55,215 nucleotides of DNA from an uncultured Bacteroides sp. (lineage in GTDB: Bacteria; Bacteroidota; Bacteroidia; Bacteroidales; Bacteroidaceae). The notes beneath the pieces are model-generated. The model was not told the origin of the DNA and did no database searches. It saw only the letters and a program-made list of their open reading frames with translations. The position numbers and the translations under genes are program-made. Positions 54,879 through 55,215 of this stretch are shown here, one piece after another; position 1 is the stretch's first letter, and each line of letters opens with the position of its first letter. Location of the stretch: the NCBI RefSeq assembly GCF_958445495.1, contig NZ_CAUCSQ010000029.1, positions 1 through 55,215 on the forward strand, read 5' to 3'.

Positions 54879-54942
54879 TTTACGTTGTTCTATTTTTACG
54901 TTGACCCGTTTTTGCATTGCCATATTTTTGCATTGACCCGAA
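54879..54942. repeat. Four 16-bp tandem repeats
   Basis: Units at 54879, 54895, 54911 and 54927: TTTACGTTGTTCTATT, TTTACGTTGACCCGTT, TTTGCATTGCCATATT and TTTGCATTGACCCGAA. Units 2 and 4 share TTGACCCG, which recurs at 55003. Non-coding. Confidence 0.7.
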
Positions 54943-54996
54943 AATCTTTTTATTTAGGCTAACTAAAATTGATGCATAAAGTAAGAATCCCGCAGA

Positions 54997-55063
54997 TTTT
55001 CGTTGACCCGTTAACGAAAATATATGCACAGCCCTATAAAGTTTCATGGGTGAACCGGTTCAC
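54997..55063. other. Palindromes between the repeats and the tRNA terminator
   Basis: TTTTCGTT (54997-55004) / AACGAAAA (55013-55020) encloses GACCCGTT, and GTGAACCGGTTCAC (55050-55063) is a perfect 14-bp palindrome. Neither belongs to a gene I can see. The spacer 54767-54878 shows nothing recognisable. Confidence 0.5.
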
Positions 55064-55109
55064 GGGCGACTCGTTCTGGCCCCGCCCTTATTTTTCCGAA
55101 AGGGAACAA

Positions 55110-55153
55110 ATACAAAAAAGGCTGTCTCAAAATAAAAATTGAGACAGCCTTTT
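55110..55153 (-). terminator. Terminator of the tRNA-Gly gene
   Basis: On the minus strand TTGAGACAGCCTTTT and its complement (55116-55130 with 55139-55153) form a perfect 15-bp stem with an 8-nt loop, ending in TTTTTT (55120 downward). It lies 10 nt after the tRNA. Confidence 0.85.
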
Positions 55154-55162
55154 CACTTTTCG

Positions 55163-55215
55163 AGCGGAAAACGAGACTCGAACTCGCGACCCTAACCTTG
55201 GCAAGGTTATGCTCT
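55163..55215 (-). tRNA. tRNA-Gly (anticodon GCC), 3' part; cut by window edge
   Basis: Read on the minus strand: end of the D arm (AGAGCA), anticodon stem-loop TAACC-TTGCCAA-GGTTA with anticodon GCC, T-arm GCGAGTTCGAGTCTCGT, and acceptor 3' strand TTTCCGC with discriminator T at 55163. CCA is not encoded. The 5' acceptor and most of the D arm lie beyond 55215. Confidence 0.9.

Noticed and set aside
54590..54942. CRISPR array
   Set aside because: Repeats are only 6-16 bp conserved, adjacent with no unique spacers of constant length, and no cas genes are near.

Overview
This window looks like chromosomal DNA of a gut Bacteroides. The evidence is the F-type ATP synthase operon in Bacteroidetes order (beta, epsilon, an AtpI-like protein, a, c, b, delta, alpha, gamma), a GH97 glycosidase lipoprotein, a split LysO, a DUF4301 protein, and many promoters of the Bacteroides -7 type (TAnnTTTG) instead of TATAAT. 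The species cannot be fixed from the sequence alone.

Layout. 1-2.6 kb: an RmlD-like reductase, a structured leader and a two-gene LysO lysine exporter. 2.6-5.2 kb: a Pif1-like helicase whose C-terminal HTH_40 domain is cut off by an in-frame stop and further damaged by a frameshift. 5.4-13.4 kb: the complete atp operon with its promoter region and terminator. 13.4-20.1 kb: a surface lipoprotein, PurT, a PagL-like lipid A deacylase with a heptad coiled coil, a CAT-family acetyltransferase and DUF4301. 20.2-27 kb: a synthetase-type RelA with a degenerate hydrolase site, an MFS transporter with PanB, a HAD phosphatase and a MATE exporter. 27-34.8 kb: an FtsX/LolD-type ABC transporter with a candidate sigma-54 promoter and two tandem dyads, then a calcineurin-like phosphoesterase, an outer-membrane protein, an NtrC-type regulator and its kinase. 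34.8-37.4 kb: an HcpR-like Crp/Fnr regulator and hybrid cluster protein Hcp, with a palindromic operator at about -42. 37.5-43.5 kb: a K+/H+ antiporter, an acyl-CoA synthetase and a GH97 enzyme. 43.6-51.4 kb: a CzcCBA-type metal efflux operon (pump gene frameshifted) followed by its OmpR-family two-component pair, with 11-bp-phased GATT repeats upstream of the first gene. 51.5-55.2 kb: a thioredoxin, two tandem nagA genes, an 800-bp non-coding block with two periodic repeat arrays, and the 3' part of a tRNA-Gly(GCC).

Three regulatory circuits can be read from the DNA: NtrC-type regulator to ABC transporter through sigma-54; HcpR to hcp for nitrosative stress; and the OmpR-type regulator to czcCBA. 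Three dispersed perfect or near-perfect palindromes resemble back-to-back insertion-sequence ends and sit 3' of genes; one lies inside the loop of a terminator.

All family names come from reading motifs in the translated sequence. No database search was run.
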